Notes: generated by a model not told the origin, from the sequence alone. Shown: positions 1 to 7,583, counted from the first letter of the stretch. The stretch is DNA of 22,975 nt from JANYCG01 sp031431035 (GCA_031431035.1 JANPCR010000175.1:1-22975), one strand, 5' to 3'. A program made the numbers and translations.

Positions 1-77
1 GGGTAGCGGGCGCCGGTGTGGGCGAGGACTCGGTTGGCAGGGTGGGCAAGGGACACGGGGTCGGAGCTGGGTTTCAT
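1..77 (-). CDS. 5' end of an unidentified protein gene, cut by the window edge
   Basis: An open frame on the minus strand starts at an ATG at 77 and runs off the left edge without a stop, giving 25 complete codons beginning MKPSSDPVSLAHPANRVLAH. Nearly every codon ends in G or C, as in the other genes here, which is the main reason to call it coding. No Shine-Dalgarno sequence is visible upstream, and the frame stays open back to a TAA at 126-128, so the start is uncertain. I do not recognise the family from so few residues. It lies downstream of the PEP-CTERM gene on the same strand, but the terminator at 201-224 separates them. Confidence 0.4.
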   Translation of the reverse strand, partial: MKPSSDPVSLAHPANRVLAHTGARY

Positions 78-200
78 TGGTAGTTCAATTGAGCGAAGGA
101 CTGAAGGGTAGGATTGAGGCCGCGATTATGGTCAATCCATCACCCGAAGCACTGTCACTCAAAGCAACGTGCAGCGGTTGTGGGTGAGTGGCTCAAAGCG

Positions 201-224
201 AAAACCCCGCCAAAGCGGGGTTTT
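201..224 (-). terminator. Rho-independent terminator downstream of the PEP-CTERM gene
   Basis: AAAACCCCGC, a CAAA loop, then GCGGGGTTTT form a perfect 10 bp stem with a T tract on either strand. It lies about 50 bp past the stop of the minus-strand PEP-CTERM gene and probably ends its transcript. Confidence 0.8.
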
Positions 225-272
225 ATTAGGGTCCGGCCCGAAGCCGCCGATGCCTTGTAGCAATCGTCTGAC

Positions 273-866
273 TTACAGCGCCTTGCGACGACGCACAGCT
301 GCCAAGCCCATCAATCCCAAGCCCAATAAGGCCAACGAGCCTGGCTCAGGCACATTGTTGTTGTCGTTGACACTGCCCAAAATGGCGGTGTTGTCGCGCT
401 GGCCTTCAATGGTCAGCGTGAAGGCACCGAAGTTGGCGTTGGCAAAGCCCGAGCTAACTGCGAAATAATCGATGCCAGCCGTTAGATTCATATCTAGCAA
501 AAGGGCATTGCTACCTGGGCCGTTGTCATCATCAGCGGCAATCACGTTAACAAATTGAGAGGTGGGGCTGAAGGCAGTGTGATAGAGGTGAAGGAAGTTG
601 TCATAGGTTGACGAGTTGTTTAGCGTGTAAACGCCACTGGCATTCACATGAAACAAAGTAACTTCATAGCGGACGGCAGTGCCAACGCCCGACAGAGTCA
701 TAGGTGATGGGCCAGAAACCGTACGGTTCCAGGTCGGGTCTCCTGTGGTGTCGCCATTCACCGTCAAAAGGCCTGCAGTCGTCAAAGTTGCCGCAGCGGT
801 CAAGCATACCAAAGTGGCGGCCTTCGCAAGGCTGTTGAAAACGGTACCTAGAGATTTTGTGGACAT
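273..866 (-). CDS. PEP-CTERM sorting domain protein
   Basis: This 197-residue exported protein has a hydrophobic N-terminal signal segment (about residues 12-33), a Thr/Ser/Asn-rich middle and a C-terminal PEP-CTERM sorting signal: VPEPGS, a short hydrophobic helix LALLGLGLMGLAAV, then RRRK. In known systems this tail is recognised by an exosortase (EpsH/XrtA), and the processed protein becomes associated with exopolysaccharide. The central region (YEVTLFHVNASGVYTL, later FTLTIEG) looks like a beta-sandwich similar to many DVUA0089-type PEP-CTERM proteins, but I cannot assign a function. The ATG at 866 is preceded by CAGGA about 8 nt upstream. No exosortase or polysaccharide gene is visible in the window, so the sorting machinery must be encoded elsewhere. 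A sigma-54 promoter lies upstream. Confidence 0.9.
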   Translation of the reverse strand: MSTKSLGTVFNSLAKAATLVCLTAAATLTTAGLLTVNGDTTGDPTWNRTVSGPSPMTLSGVGTAVRYEVTLFHVNASGVYTLNNSSTYDNFLHLYHTAFSPTSQFVNVIAADDDNGPGSNALLLDMNLTAGIDYFAVSSGFANANFGAFTLTIEGQRDNTAILGSVNDNNNVPEPGSLALLGLGLMGLAAVRRRKAL

Positions 867-915
867 GAGAGTTTCCTGAGGTGTTTTATCTGAAAAAGCT
901 TTCGCAAGATAAACT

Positions 916-933
916 AAGCAAAAAACAGGCCAA
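916..933 (-). promoter_or_regulatory. Sigma-54 (RpoN) promoter of the PEP-CTERM gene
   Basis: On the minus strand the sequence reads TTGGCCTGTTTTTTGCTT. GG and GC are separated by exactly 10 nt, and it fits the -24/-12 consensus YTGGCACG-N4-TTGCW except for two bases. The predicted start site lies near 906, leaving a leader of about 40 nt with a Shine-Dalgarno sequence. Confidence 0.7.
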
Positions 934-1004
934 ATTTTCAGTTGGAGAAAAATCGATAAAAATCAATAGCTTACTGAATCTTTTGAACATAGTCCTAAAG
1001 TCGA

Positions 1005-1021
1005 TGTAAAAATTTCCGACA
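1005..1021 (-). promoter_or_regulatory. Probable activator (PrsR-type) binding site upstream of the sigma-54 promoter
   Basis: TGTAAAAATTTCCGACA is an imperfect dyad (TGT...ACA ends) placed about 72 bp upstream of the -24 element, a normal enhancer distance. PEP-CTERM genes of several betaproteobacteria are known to depend on RpoN and the PrsK/PrsR two-component system. Assigning this site to PrsR is inference. Confidence 0.5.
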
Positions 1022-1157
1022 CCCGCTTATATAAGTCCATCCCCCAAAATAGGGACGCTTGCGGCTCAGCCTGCTTCCAGGGCATCTGCTACCCTTGAGC
1101 CTCGGCGATCTTCTAGAGTGCGCCTGACAAACCACCCTTTTTTTGACTGGAAACCCC

Positions 1158-2354
1158 ATGGCCCACGCCGCCTTTAACTGGCAAGACCCTTTTTTGCTCG
1201 ACGCTCAACTGACGGACGACGAACGCGCCGTGCGCGATGCCGCTTCCGCTTACTGCCAGGACAAACTGCTGCCGCGCGTGACGCAGGCGTTTCGCGAGGG
1301 CACGACGGACATTGCGATATTTCGGGAAATGGGCGAGTTGGGCTTGCTGGGGCCGACAATTCCTGAGGCTTATGGTGGCCCCGCGCTCAATTACGTTTGC
1401 TACGGCTTGGTGGCGCGCGAAGTCGAGCGGGTTGATTCGGGCTACCGCTCCATGATGAGCGTGCAAAGCTCCTTGGTGATGGTGCCGATTTTTGAATTTG
1501 GCACCGAGGCGCAGCGGCAAAAGTTCTTGCCCAAATTGGCGACTGGCGAGTGGATTGGCTGCTTTGGCTTGACCGAGCCGGATCACGGTTCAGACCCCGG
1601 CTCGATGGTGACACGGGCGCAAAAAGTAGCGGGCGGCTACAAGCTGAGCGGTGCCAAGATGTGGATATCGAATAGCCCCATGGCCGATGTGTTTGTGGTG
1701 TGGGCCAAAGAAGTGTCAGAGGCGGGCAAAGTCGGCCCGATTCGCGGTTTTGTTTTAGAAAAAGGCATGAAAGGCTTAAGCGCCCCGGCCATTCACAGCA
1801 AAGTGGGTCTGCGAGCGTCGGTCACCGGCGAAATCGTGATGGATGGCGTGTTTTGCCCTGAAGAAAACGCTTTTCCTGAAGTGCAAGGCTTGAAGGGCCC
1901 GTTCACCTGCCTGAACAGCGCGCGTTACGGCATTGCCTGGGGCGCTTTGGGTGCGGCCGAAGACTGCTGGTTTCGCGCCCGCCAATACACCCTAGACCGC
2001 AAACAGTTTGGCCGCCCTCTGGCCGCCAACCAGCTGATTCAGAAAAAGCTGGCCGACATGCAAACCGAAATTTCGCTGGGCTTGCAAGGCTGCCTGCGCC
2101 TGGGCCGCATGAAAGACGAAGGCACGGCGTCGGTTGAATTGACATCGCTGTTAAAGCGCAATTCCTGCGGAAAATCGCTGGACATAGCCCGCCTAGCCCG
2201 CGACATGATGGGCGGCAACGGCATCAGCGACGAATTTGGCGTGGCGCGCCATTTGGTGAATCTGGAAGTGGTCAACACCTACGAAGGCACGCACGACATT
2301 CATGCCCTGATTTTGGGCCGCGCGCAAACCGGCATTGCCGCTTTTGCAAACTAG
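1158..2354 (+). CDS. gcdH: Glutaryl-CoA dehydrogenase
   Basis: An FAD-dependent acyl-CoA dehydrogenase that oxidises and decarboxylates glutaryl-CoA to crotonyl-CoA and passes electrons to ETF; it acts in the cytoplasm in lysine, tryptophan and glutarate breakdown. With ATG 1158 it has 398 residues, close to the family's usual 390-400. Seen in the sequence: GYRSMMSVQSSLVM (about 95-108), with the Arg that contacts the glutaryl carboxylate in known GCDHs; the flavin-contact motif CFGLTEPDHGSDPGSM (135-150); and YEGTHDIH, whose Glu (about 376) is the catalytic base. An in-frame TTG at 1143 would add five residues, but the ATG gives the expected N-terminus. The Shine-Dalgarno is weak (TGGAAA). 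The CoA-transferase downstream fits supply of the substrate thioester. Confidence 0.93.
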   Translation: MAHAAFNWQDPFLLDAQLTDDERAVRDAASAYCQDKLLPRVTQAFREGTTDIAIFREMGELGLLGPTIPEAYGGPALNYVCYGLVAREVERVDSGYRSMMSVQSSLVMVPIFEFGTEAQRQKFLPKLATGEWIGCFGLTEPDHGSDPGSMVTRAQKVAGGYKLSGAKMWISNSPMADVFVVWAKEVSEAGKVGPIRGFVLEKGMKGLSAPAIHSKVGLRASVTGEIVMDGVFCPEENAFPEVQGLKGPFTCLNSARYGIAWGALGAAEDCWFRARQYTLDRKQFGRPLAANQLIQKKLADMQTEISLGLQGCLRLGRMKDEGTASVELTSLLKRNSCGKSLDIARLARDMMGGNGISDEFGVARHLVNLEVVNTYEGTHDIHALILGRAQTGIAAFAN

Positions 2355-2397
2355 CGGCTCCTTGCGCTGGTTGCCCCTTGCGCGAACCGTAGCTTTT

Positions 2398-2477
2398 TTG
2401 GGGTCAGATCCCAATTTCGCGAGCTCATTTTGTCGGTTGTATCAGCAGTGGACCGCGAATTTGGGCTCTGACCCCAA
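2398..2477. repeat. GGGGTCAGA inverted repeat, probable transposon or REP relic
   Basis: Two 24-nt arms (2398-2421 and 2454-2477) are inverted copies matching at 22 of 24 positions, built on TTGGGGTCAGA, around a 32 bp loop. GGGGTCAGA-type ends occur around REP-associated Y1-type transposases in many proteobacteria, but no transposase remnant is readable here. The hairpin lies between gcdH and the CoA-transferase gene and could also reduce read-through. Confidence 0.6.
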
Positions 2478-2552
2478 TAAAGCGGACTACAAGGACGCAA
2501 TTTGGCGGATTTCAACCCCACAAAGCAACTCGAACCCATCCCACATCGTGAT

Positions 2553-2573
2553 AATTGGAATCTGACCCCAATT
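2553..2573. repeat. Third copy of the GGGGTCAGA motif
   Basis: AATTGGAATCTGACCCCAAT, plus one further T, is a dyad-symmetric copy of the same motif, 76 bp downstream of the inverted pair and just upstream of the CoA-transferase start. Confidence 0.5.
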
Positions 2574-2594
2574 AATTGAATTGAAGCTCGAACC

Positions 2595-3845
2595 ATGACC
2601 CCAAAACCCGGCGCATTAGACCACCTCAAAGTTCTCGACCTGTCCCGCGTTCTGGCGGGGCCGTACTGCGCACAAATGCTGGCCGACTTGGGGGCAGACG
2701 TCATCAAGGTGGAGCGCCCGCAAGAGGGCGACGACACCCGCAAATGGGGGCCGCCCTTCATGCCGGACGCTGACGGGCAACCCACCGGGCATGCCACCTA
2801 TTTCCACAGCACCAACCGCAACAAACGCGCCATCACGGTCGATTTGGCCCAGCCCGAAGGTCAGGCCATCATCAAGCAACTGATCGCGCAAAGCGACATC
2901 GTGGTGGAGAACTTCAAAGTCGGCGGTTTGAAGCATTACGGACTGGACTACGACAGCCTGAAGGCCGCCAACCCGCGTCTGATTTACTGCTCAGTCACCG
3001 GGTTTGGGCAAGATGGCCCGTACAAAGAACGCGCAGGCTACGACCTGATGATTCAGGCCATGAGCGGCATGATGAGCATCACCGGCAACGCCGACGGCAC
3101 CCCTGGCGGCGGGCCGATGCGCGTGGGTGTGGCCATCACCGACCTGTTCACGGGCGTGTTCGCTTGCAGCGCAATTTTGGCGGCGCTAGAGGTGCGCCAC
3201 CAAACCGGGCGCGGCCAGCACATTGACATGGCGCTGCTGGACTGCGGCATGGCCATGCTGGCCAACCAGGCCATTGGTTACCTGAACACGGGCGCTATTC
3301 CCCTGCGCCAGGGCAACACCCACCCCAGTTTGGCCCCGTACCAAGACTTCACCACGCTGGACGGCAAAATGTTGCTGGCCATTGGCAACGACGGCCAGTT
3401 CAGCCGGTTTTCACACGCTGCTGGCAGACCCGAATGGGCAAGCGACGCGCGATTTGCCAAAACCGCCGCCCGCAACATCAACCGCATCGCTTTGATCGAG
3501 GCCATGCAAGCCGTCACTTGCACGCAAACCACGGCGTACTGGATTGAGCTGTTGGGCAGCAAAGCCGTGCCCTGCGGCCCCATCAACGACGTGGCGCTGG
3601 CTTTTGCCGACGACCAGGTGCAGGCACGGCAAATTCATGTCAAACAGGCTGTAGAAAGCGGCCAGTTTGGCGCGGCCAGCCTGAAATCAATTTCGACCAT
3701 CGCCAGCCCGCTGCGTTTGGTGGACACGCCGCCCGTGCAGCGCCGCCCCCCGCCCAGCATGGGTCAGCACACCGACGAGGTGCTGGCGGGCCTTGGGTTT
3801 GACGCCGCAGCAATTGCGCTGATGCGGCAAAACAATATCATTTGA
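2595..3845 (+). CDS. CaiB/BaiF family (class III) CoA-transferase, probably for glutarate
   Basis: This 416-residue protein belongs to the class III CoA-transferases, which move CoA from a donor such as succinyl-CoA to a carboxylate through an aspartyl-CoA intermediate. The N-terminal LDLSRVLAGPYCAQMLADLG and DVIKVERP (about 13-42), NRNKRAITVDL (75-84) and GYDLMIQAMSG with the probable catalytic Asp150 are all present, and the length is typical. The gene follows gcdH on the same strand, separated by 240 bp of repeat-bearing DNA. In many betaproteobacteria and in animals (SUGCT) such a neighbour makes glutaryl-CoA, so glutarate is the likely substrate; this is context inference, and other dicarboxylates or formyl/oxalate substrates are possible. 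It is convergent with the transporter gene 24 bp downstream. Confidence 0.85.
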   Translation: MTPKPGALDHLKVLDLSRVLAGPYCAQMLADLGADVIKVERPQEGDDTRKWGPPFMPDADGQPTGHATYFHSTNRNKRAITVDLAQPEGQAIIKQLIAQSDIVVENFKVGGLKHYGLDYDSLKAANPRLIYCSVTGFGQDGPYKERAGYDLMIQAMSGMMSITGNADGTPGGGPMRVGVAITDLFTGVFACSAILAALEVRHQTGRGQHIDMALLDCGMAMLANQAIGYLNTGAIPLRQGNTHPSLAPYQDFTTLDGKMLLAIGNDGQFSRFSHAAGRPEWASDARFAKTAARNINRIALIEAMQAVTCTQTTAYWIELLGSKAVPCGPINDVALAFADDQVQARQIHVKQAVESGQFGAASLKSISTIASPLRLVDTPPVQRRPPPSMGQHTDEVLAGLGFDAAAIALMRQNNII

Positions 3846-3869
3846 AGTCGCGCTGACCCTCACACGGAG

Positions 3870-4793
3870 TCACGCGGAGGGTTTGCGGCTGACCAGCACA
3901 ATGCCGCTGGCTACCAGCGCCAAGGCCAACACCAAGCCGCCCGTGATGGGTTCGCCCAACCACGTGGCCCCCATGGCCATGGCGAAAATCGGCGTTAAAA
4001 ACACAAAAGCCGACATTTTGGTGGCCGGGTAGCGCCCCAACATCCACATCCACGCTAAAAAGCTGGCAAATGCCCCCACCACCGTTTGAATCAACAGCGA
4101 GGTAACAGCAAACGGACTGAACGACCACGACCACGCCTCGCCCAGCGCCAGAGACAACAGCGGCAGACTCAAGGCAGAAAACAGCAGTTGGTAAAACAGC
4201 AGCTTTTCGGGCGAAATTTGCCCCAGGCGGGTGCTGCGAATCACCACCGTGGTCATGCCCCAAAACATGCCACCCAGCAGGGCCAGGGCGTCGCCAATCC
4301 ATTGCTGCGGCGGTGGTGGCACTGCGCCAGACGCGGCCCCCGACTGCAAAGCGCGATCAGCCATAGCCACCACCACCCCCAAAAAAGCCAGCACCAGGCC
4401 CACCCATTGCCATTTAAAAAGGCGCTCTGATTTGACAAACCAGGGCAAAAACACCGCCACCCAAAACGGCGCGGTGTACAAAAACAGCGTCATGCGCGAG
4501 GCGGTGGTGAAGTTCAGGCCCACGTAAATGCAGGCAAATTCAGCGGCAAACAAAAACCCTGCCAACAAGCCCGCCGCCAGCGGGTCGCTAGAGCGCACCA
4601 GCGCAATGCCGCGCCAGGCGCACCACAAGGCCAGCAAAACTGTGGCCCCTGCGAATCGCAGCGCCGCTTGAAAGACACCCGGCACCTCGGCCACCGTCGC
4701 TTTAACGAGCACCTGCTGAAACCCGTTGTAAAGGCAAAACGCCACCAGCAAGGCGACGGCCAAAGAGTCCAGTGAGGTCTTGCGAATCGTCAT
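3870..4793 (-). CDS. DMT-superfamily (EamA) transporter
   Basis: A 307-residue integral membrane protein with about ten hydrophobic helices in two repeated EamA halves (roughly residues 10-145 and 165-300), the standard layout of the drug/metabolite transporter superfamily. Members export amino acids, metabolites or purines across the inner membrane; the substrate cannot be read from sequence. The segment AALRFAGATVLLALW and the end of helix 10 followed by SRKPSA match the family. A Pro-rich loop (VPPPPQQ, about residue 158) links the halves. The ATG at 4793 is divergent from the acetyltransferase gene, leaving only about 75 bp for both promoters. Confidence 0.85.
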   Translation of the reverse strand: MTIRKTSLDSLAVALLVAFCLYNGFQQVLVKATVAEVPGVFQAALRFAGATVLLALWCAWRGIALVRSSDPLAAGLLAGFLFAAEFACIYVGLNFTTASRMTLFLYTAPFWVAVFLPWFVKSERLFKWQWVGLVLAFLGVVVAMADRALQSGAASGAVPPPPQQWIGDALALLGGMFWGMTTVVIRSTRLGQISPEKLLFYQLLFSALSLPLLSLALGEAWSWSFSPFAVTSLLIQTVVGAFASFLAWMWMLGRYPATKMSAFVFLTPIFAMAMGATWLGEPITGGLVLALALVASGIVLVSRKPSA

Positions 4794-4867
4794 GCGTTGA
4801 CTTTAACCGCTGGTTTACGACCGCCTTAAACTGTGTCATGACCTCGCCTACGCCTACCCAATCTCCC

Positions 4868-5287
4868 ATGCAAATTCGAGCCTTTGCACCCGCCGACCAA
4901 GACGCTGTGATCGCGTTGTGGCAGGCCTGCGAGCTGACCCGCGCCTGGAATGACCCAAAGCGTGACATCGCCCGCAAGATGACCACGCAACCCGAGCTGT
5001 TTTTGGTGGGCTTGCTAGACGGCCAGCTGATCGCCAGTGTGATGGCCGGGTACGACGGCCACCGAGGCTGGGTGAACTACCTGGCGGTGTCGCCGCAGCA
5101 TCAGCGCCAGTCCTATGCGCGGCAAATGATGCAAACCGCTGAACGCCTGCTTGAAGCGCGCGGTTGCCCCAAGCTGAATTTGCAGATTCGCAGCAGCAAC
5201 GCCCAGGTGATTGAGTTTTACCGTCGGCTGGGCTACGTGCAGGACGATGTGGTCAGCATGGGGCGGCGGCTGATTGCGGACAACTGA
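4868..5287 (+). CDS. ypeA: GNAT acetyltransferase, YpeA type
   Basis: A 139-residue protein resembling E. coli YpeA along its whole length: MQIRAF at the start, LTRAWNDPKRDI (about 20-31), AGYDGHRGWVNYLAVSP, the acetyl-CoA loop QHQRQSYARQMM, ARGCPKLNLQIRSSN and YRRLGY. GNAT enzymes transfer acetyl from acetyl-CoA to an amine; the YpeA substrate is not firmly known. I chose ATG 4868 because it aligns with the E. coli start. An in-frame ATG at 4838 would add ten residues (TSPTPTQSP type, low complexity). No clear ribosome site precedes either. The glycine-rich loop is less canonical than usual (QRQSYA rather than RGxGxA). Confidence 0.85.
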   Translation: MQIRAFAPADQDAVIALWQACELTRAWNDPKRDIARKMTTQPELFLVGLLDGQLIASVMAGYDGHRGWVNYLAVSPQHQRQSYARQMMQTAERLLEARGCPKLNLQIRSSNAQVIEFYRRLGYVQDDVVSMGRRLIADN

Positions 5288-5326
5288 CAAGCGCCGCAGG
5301 CTGCGAAGTCAACTGCCCATCAAAAT

Positions 5327-5439
5327 GCTATAATATAAATAGCAATTTATTGATATTATTCGAGAGCTAGAGGCCAATTTAATCAATAATTTGGCCCAAA
5401 TCGACTATTCCCCAAAAAGTCATATCACCGGTGATATGA
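5327..5439 (+). repeat. Family R intergenic repeat, copy 1
   Basis: A 113 bp element: hairpin GCTATAATATAAATAGC (5327-5343), constant core CGAGAGCTAGAGGCC (5361-5375), a second dyad GGCCAA...TTGGCC, and the perfect 20 bp palindrome TCATATCACCGGTGATATGA (5420-5439). It lies between the convergent ypeA and DsbA-like genes. The same arrangement recurs at 12741 and 22712, and in changed form at 10014. Confidence 0.85.
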
Positions 5440-5506
5440 AGTTCTAAAAAATCAGCTAGAACAACAACTTAAAACGATGCTGAATCAGGGATACTGAATT
5501 AGCGAC

Positions 5507-6187
5507 TCAGGCCGCGACAGCCTGCTGCATCGCAGCCAGCAAGGCGGTGGGGTCCTGCGCCCCTGACACGGCCACTTTTTGATTGAAGATGAAAAACGGC
5601 ACACCCGTCACGCCCATCTGGCGGGCCTGAGCGTCGGCTTGGGCAATGGCTTGGCGCGTGGCGGGGTCGCTTAAATGGGCGCGCACGGCGGTGGCGTCCA
5701 ACCCGGCGGCTGTGGCAATGTCCACCAGCACGTCGATGTCGCCAATGAATTGGCCGTCTACAAAATACGCCTTCAGCAGCCGCTCTTTCACGGCATTGCC
5801 CAATGTGTTTTGCGCGTCGTTGGCGGGGCTTTGCTGGGCAAAGGCAATCAGCGCATGCGCCATGAGCGTGTTGGCTTGGCGTTTGATGCCGTCAAAATTC
5901 AAATTCAAACCCACGGCCTGCCCTGCAGCGCCGACCCTGGCGTAAATCTCGGCAGCGCGCGCGGGGCCGCCAAATTTGTCTTCCAGGTACTGCTTGCGGT
6001 CCAGGCCAGCCTCAGGCAAATCGGGGTTGAGCTGAAACGGATGCCAGCGGATGGCGATGGGTGGCAAACCAGCCGCTTCCGGCAGGGCCAACGCCGCCTC
6101 TAGTTTGCGTTTGCCGATGTAGCACCAAGGGCAAACAACGTCAGACACGATGTCGATGGTTAATTGGGGCGGGGCGGTGGGGTTCAT
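5507..6187 (-). CDS. DsbA family oxidoreductase, FrnE-like
   Basis: A 226-residue thioredoxin-fold protein of the DsbA/2-hydroxychromene-2-carboxylate isomerase group. The redox motif C19-P-W-C22 sits in DIVSDVVCPWCYIGKRKLE, followed by the helical insertion and, near the C-terminus, GVTGVPFFIFNQKVAVSGAQ, which contains the cis-proline loop (VPFF) and the final strand. No signal peptide is present, so it is probably a cytoplasmic dithiol oxidoreductase or isomerase like FrnE rather than periplasmic DsbA. The ATG at 6187 is preferred over a TTG at 6208, which would add MPTFWIT; GGAT lies a few bases upstream of the ATG. The gene stands alone on its strand, convergent with ypeA across repeat R1. 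Confidence 0.88.
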   Translation of the reverse strand: MNPTAPPQLTIDIVSDVVCPWCYIGKRKLEAALALPEAAGLPPIAIRWHPFQLNPDLPEAGLDRKQYLEDKFGGPARAAEIYARVGAAGQAVGLNLNFDGIKRQANTLMAHALIAFAQQSPANDAQNTLGNAVKERLLKAYFVDGQFIGDIDVLVDIATAAGLDATAVRAHLSDPATRQAIAQADAQARQMGVTGVPFFIFNQKVAVSGAQDPTALLAAMQQAVAA

Positions 6188-6289
6188 GGTGATCCAAAAA
6201 GTGGGCAACCGGGTGGAGGGCAGGAGTGAAGGGGGGACCCAAAAAAGTAAAAAGGACGTTCAGAAAATGCCGGGGAAAACCGTCTACTT

Positions 6290-6317
6290 TTGCCGATTAT
6301 TAGACTTTTTTTATAGC
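6290..6317 (+). promoter_or_regulatory. Possible sigma-70 promoter of the RlpA-like gene
   Basis: TTGCCG at 6290-6295 and TATAGC at 6312-6317 are separated by 16 bp that include a T7 run. This would give a leader of about 70 nt. The -35 and -10 boxes each deviate from consensus, so support is moderate. Confidence 0.35.
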
Positions 6318-6395
6318 AATCGCTGAGGTAAAGTCACGCCGTCGAATGCTGATCCGTTCTGCACTGGTATTTTCTAACAACCTCAGGAGTCTTTC

Positions 6396-6902
6396 ATGTC
6401 CATTCGTTTTCTGGCTGTTGCCAGTGCCTCGTTGGTTTTGGCTTTGTCACCTTTGGCGCAGGCCCAAACTGCCGCGCCTGCTGCACCCGCCGCCACACCT
6501 GCTGCTGGTGCGCCCGCCGCCGCCGCCCCTGAAAAAGCCGCCAGCCCAGCCGCAACAGACGGCAAAGTCGCCTACTACGGCCAAAAATTCAACGGTCGAA
6601 AAACCGCCAGCGGCGAGCGCTTCAATTCAGGCGCCATGACCATGGCTCACAAAACCCTGCCCTTTGGCACGATGGTCAAAGTCACCAATGTGAAAAACAG
6701 CAAAAGCGTGACCGTTCGCGTGAACGACCGCGGCCCCAGCACGCCAGACCGCGTGGGTGATTTGTCTGCCGGTGCCGCCAGCAAAATCCGCATGATTCGC
6801 TCAGGCGTGATTGACGCCAAGCTCGAAGTCGTCGGCGAGCCCAAGGCCCGCATGGTGAAAAAAGCCAAAACCATGGGCAAAAAGAAGGAAATGAAGTCCT
6901 GA
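6396..6902 (+). CDS. RlpA-like secreted double-psi beta-barrel protein
   Basis: A 168-residue exported protein. Residues 1-23 form a type I signal peptide ending AQA before QTAAP, followed by an Ala/Pro-rich linker (24-55) and an RlpA-like double-psi beta-barrel (about 57-140). The barrel carries YYGQKFNGRKTASGERF, MAHKTLPFG with the conserved His, and VNDRGP with the conserved Asp. RlpA proteins are septal lytic transglycosylases acting on denuded glycan. This one has no lipobox Cys and no SPOR domain, but a Lys-rich tail (VKKAKTMGKKKEMKS), so it is probably a free periplasmic relative; whether it cleaves glycan is not shown. The ribosome site CAGGAGT sits 7-8 nt before the ATG. Confidence 0.85.
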   Translation: MSIRFLAVASASLVLALSPLAQAQTAAPAAPAATPAAGAPAAAAPEKAASPAATDGKVAYYGQKFNGRKTASGERFNSGAMTMAHKTLPFGTMVKVTNVKNSKSVTVRVNDRGPSTPDRVGDLSAGAASKIRMIRSGVIDAKLEVVGEPKARMVKKAKTMGKKKEMKS

Positions 6903-6941
6903 AACTTGATGCCTAAGTCCTGAGGCCTAAAACCTGAGGCC

Positions 6942-7583
6942 TTATTTCACCGACGCCGCGCCGCCATACGAATACGGCCCACCGCGTTCAATGGCGCGGC
7001 GGTAGGCGGGGCGGTCTTGGAAGCGTTTGACCCAGGCGTCTAAGTTCGGGTACTTTTCGCGGCTGCCACGGGCGCCCGCCACTTCGCCCACAAAGCTCAT
7101 CTGAATATCCGCACCGCTTAAGGCGCTACCCACCAACCAGTCTTTGCCCGCCAGTGATTGATTGACAAACCCCAGGTGGTTGCTGATTTCGCCTTCAATG
7201 CGAGGCGACAGCGGCGCACCGGCTTCACCCAGGCGCGACACATACAGCTTGAGCAACAGCGGCAACATGGCCGAGCCTTCGGCGTAGTGCATCCACTGCT
7301 GGTAAGTCTCAAAATCATTGGTGTGCGTGGCGGGCTGCAAGCTGCCGTTGCCGTGGTGGCGAATCAAATAGTCAATGATGGCACCTGATTCAAACACCGT
7401 CACTGCGTTGTCGGTGATGACAGGCGACTTGCCCAGTGGGTGAATCGCCATCAGCTCGGGCGGTGCCAGGCGGGTTTGGGCATCGCGCTGGTAATGCTTG
7501 ATGTTGTAGGCAACGCCCAGCTCTTCAAGCAGCCAAAGCACGCGCTGCGAGCGGGAATCGTTGAGGTGGTGAACGGTGATCAT
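6942..7583 (-). CDS. Glutathione S-transferase family protein
   Basis: A 213-residue cytosolic GST. The N-terminal thioredoxin-like domain (1-80) contains NDSRSQRVLWLLEELG, the cis-proline segment GKSPVI and the glutathione gamma-glutamyl contact ESGAIIDYL. The helical C-terminal domain includes LVGSALSGADIQMSFV, the conserved Asp of the family's folding motif. Such enzymes conjugate or reduce electrophiles with glutathione; the specific substrate is unknown. The ATG at 7583 has AAAGGA about 10 nt upstream. It reads in the same direction as dadA, about 115 bp downstream of it, without an obvious terminator between, so a shared transcript is possible. Confidence 0.9.
   Translation of the reverse strand: MITVHHLNDSRSQRVLWLLEELGVAYNIKHYQRDAQTRLAPPELMAIHPLGKSPVITDNAVTVFESGAIIDYLIRHHGNGSLQPATHTNDFETYQQWMHYAEGSAMLPLLLKLYVSRLGEAGAPLSPRIEGEISNHLGFVNQSLAGKDWLVGSALSGADIQMSFVGEVAGARGSREKYPNLDAWVKRFQDRPAYRRAIERGGPYSYGGAASVK

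Noticed and set aside
169..468. Plus-strand open frame over the terminator and PEP-CTERM gene end
   Set aside because: It reads through a perfect terminator hairpin and the PEP-CTERM tail on the other strand.
2398..2477. Complete insertion sequence
   Set aside because: Only about 80 bp lie between the outer ends, with no open frame or target duplication.
5327..5439. CRISPR repeat
   Set aside because: The copies are many kilobases apart in both orientations and are not a spaced array. No cas gene is present.
6903..6941. Terminator between the RlpA-like and GST genes
   Set aside because: CCTGAGGCCT occurs twice as a direct repeat; the only stem is AGGCCT/AGGCCT with no T run, too weak to call.
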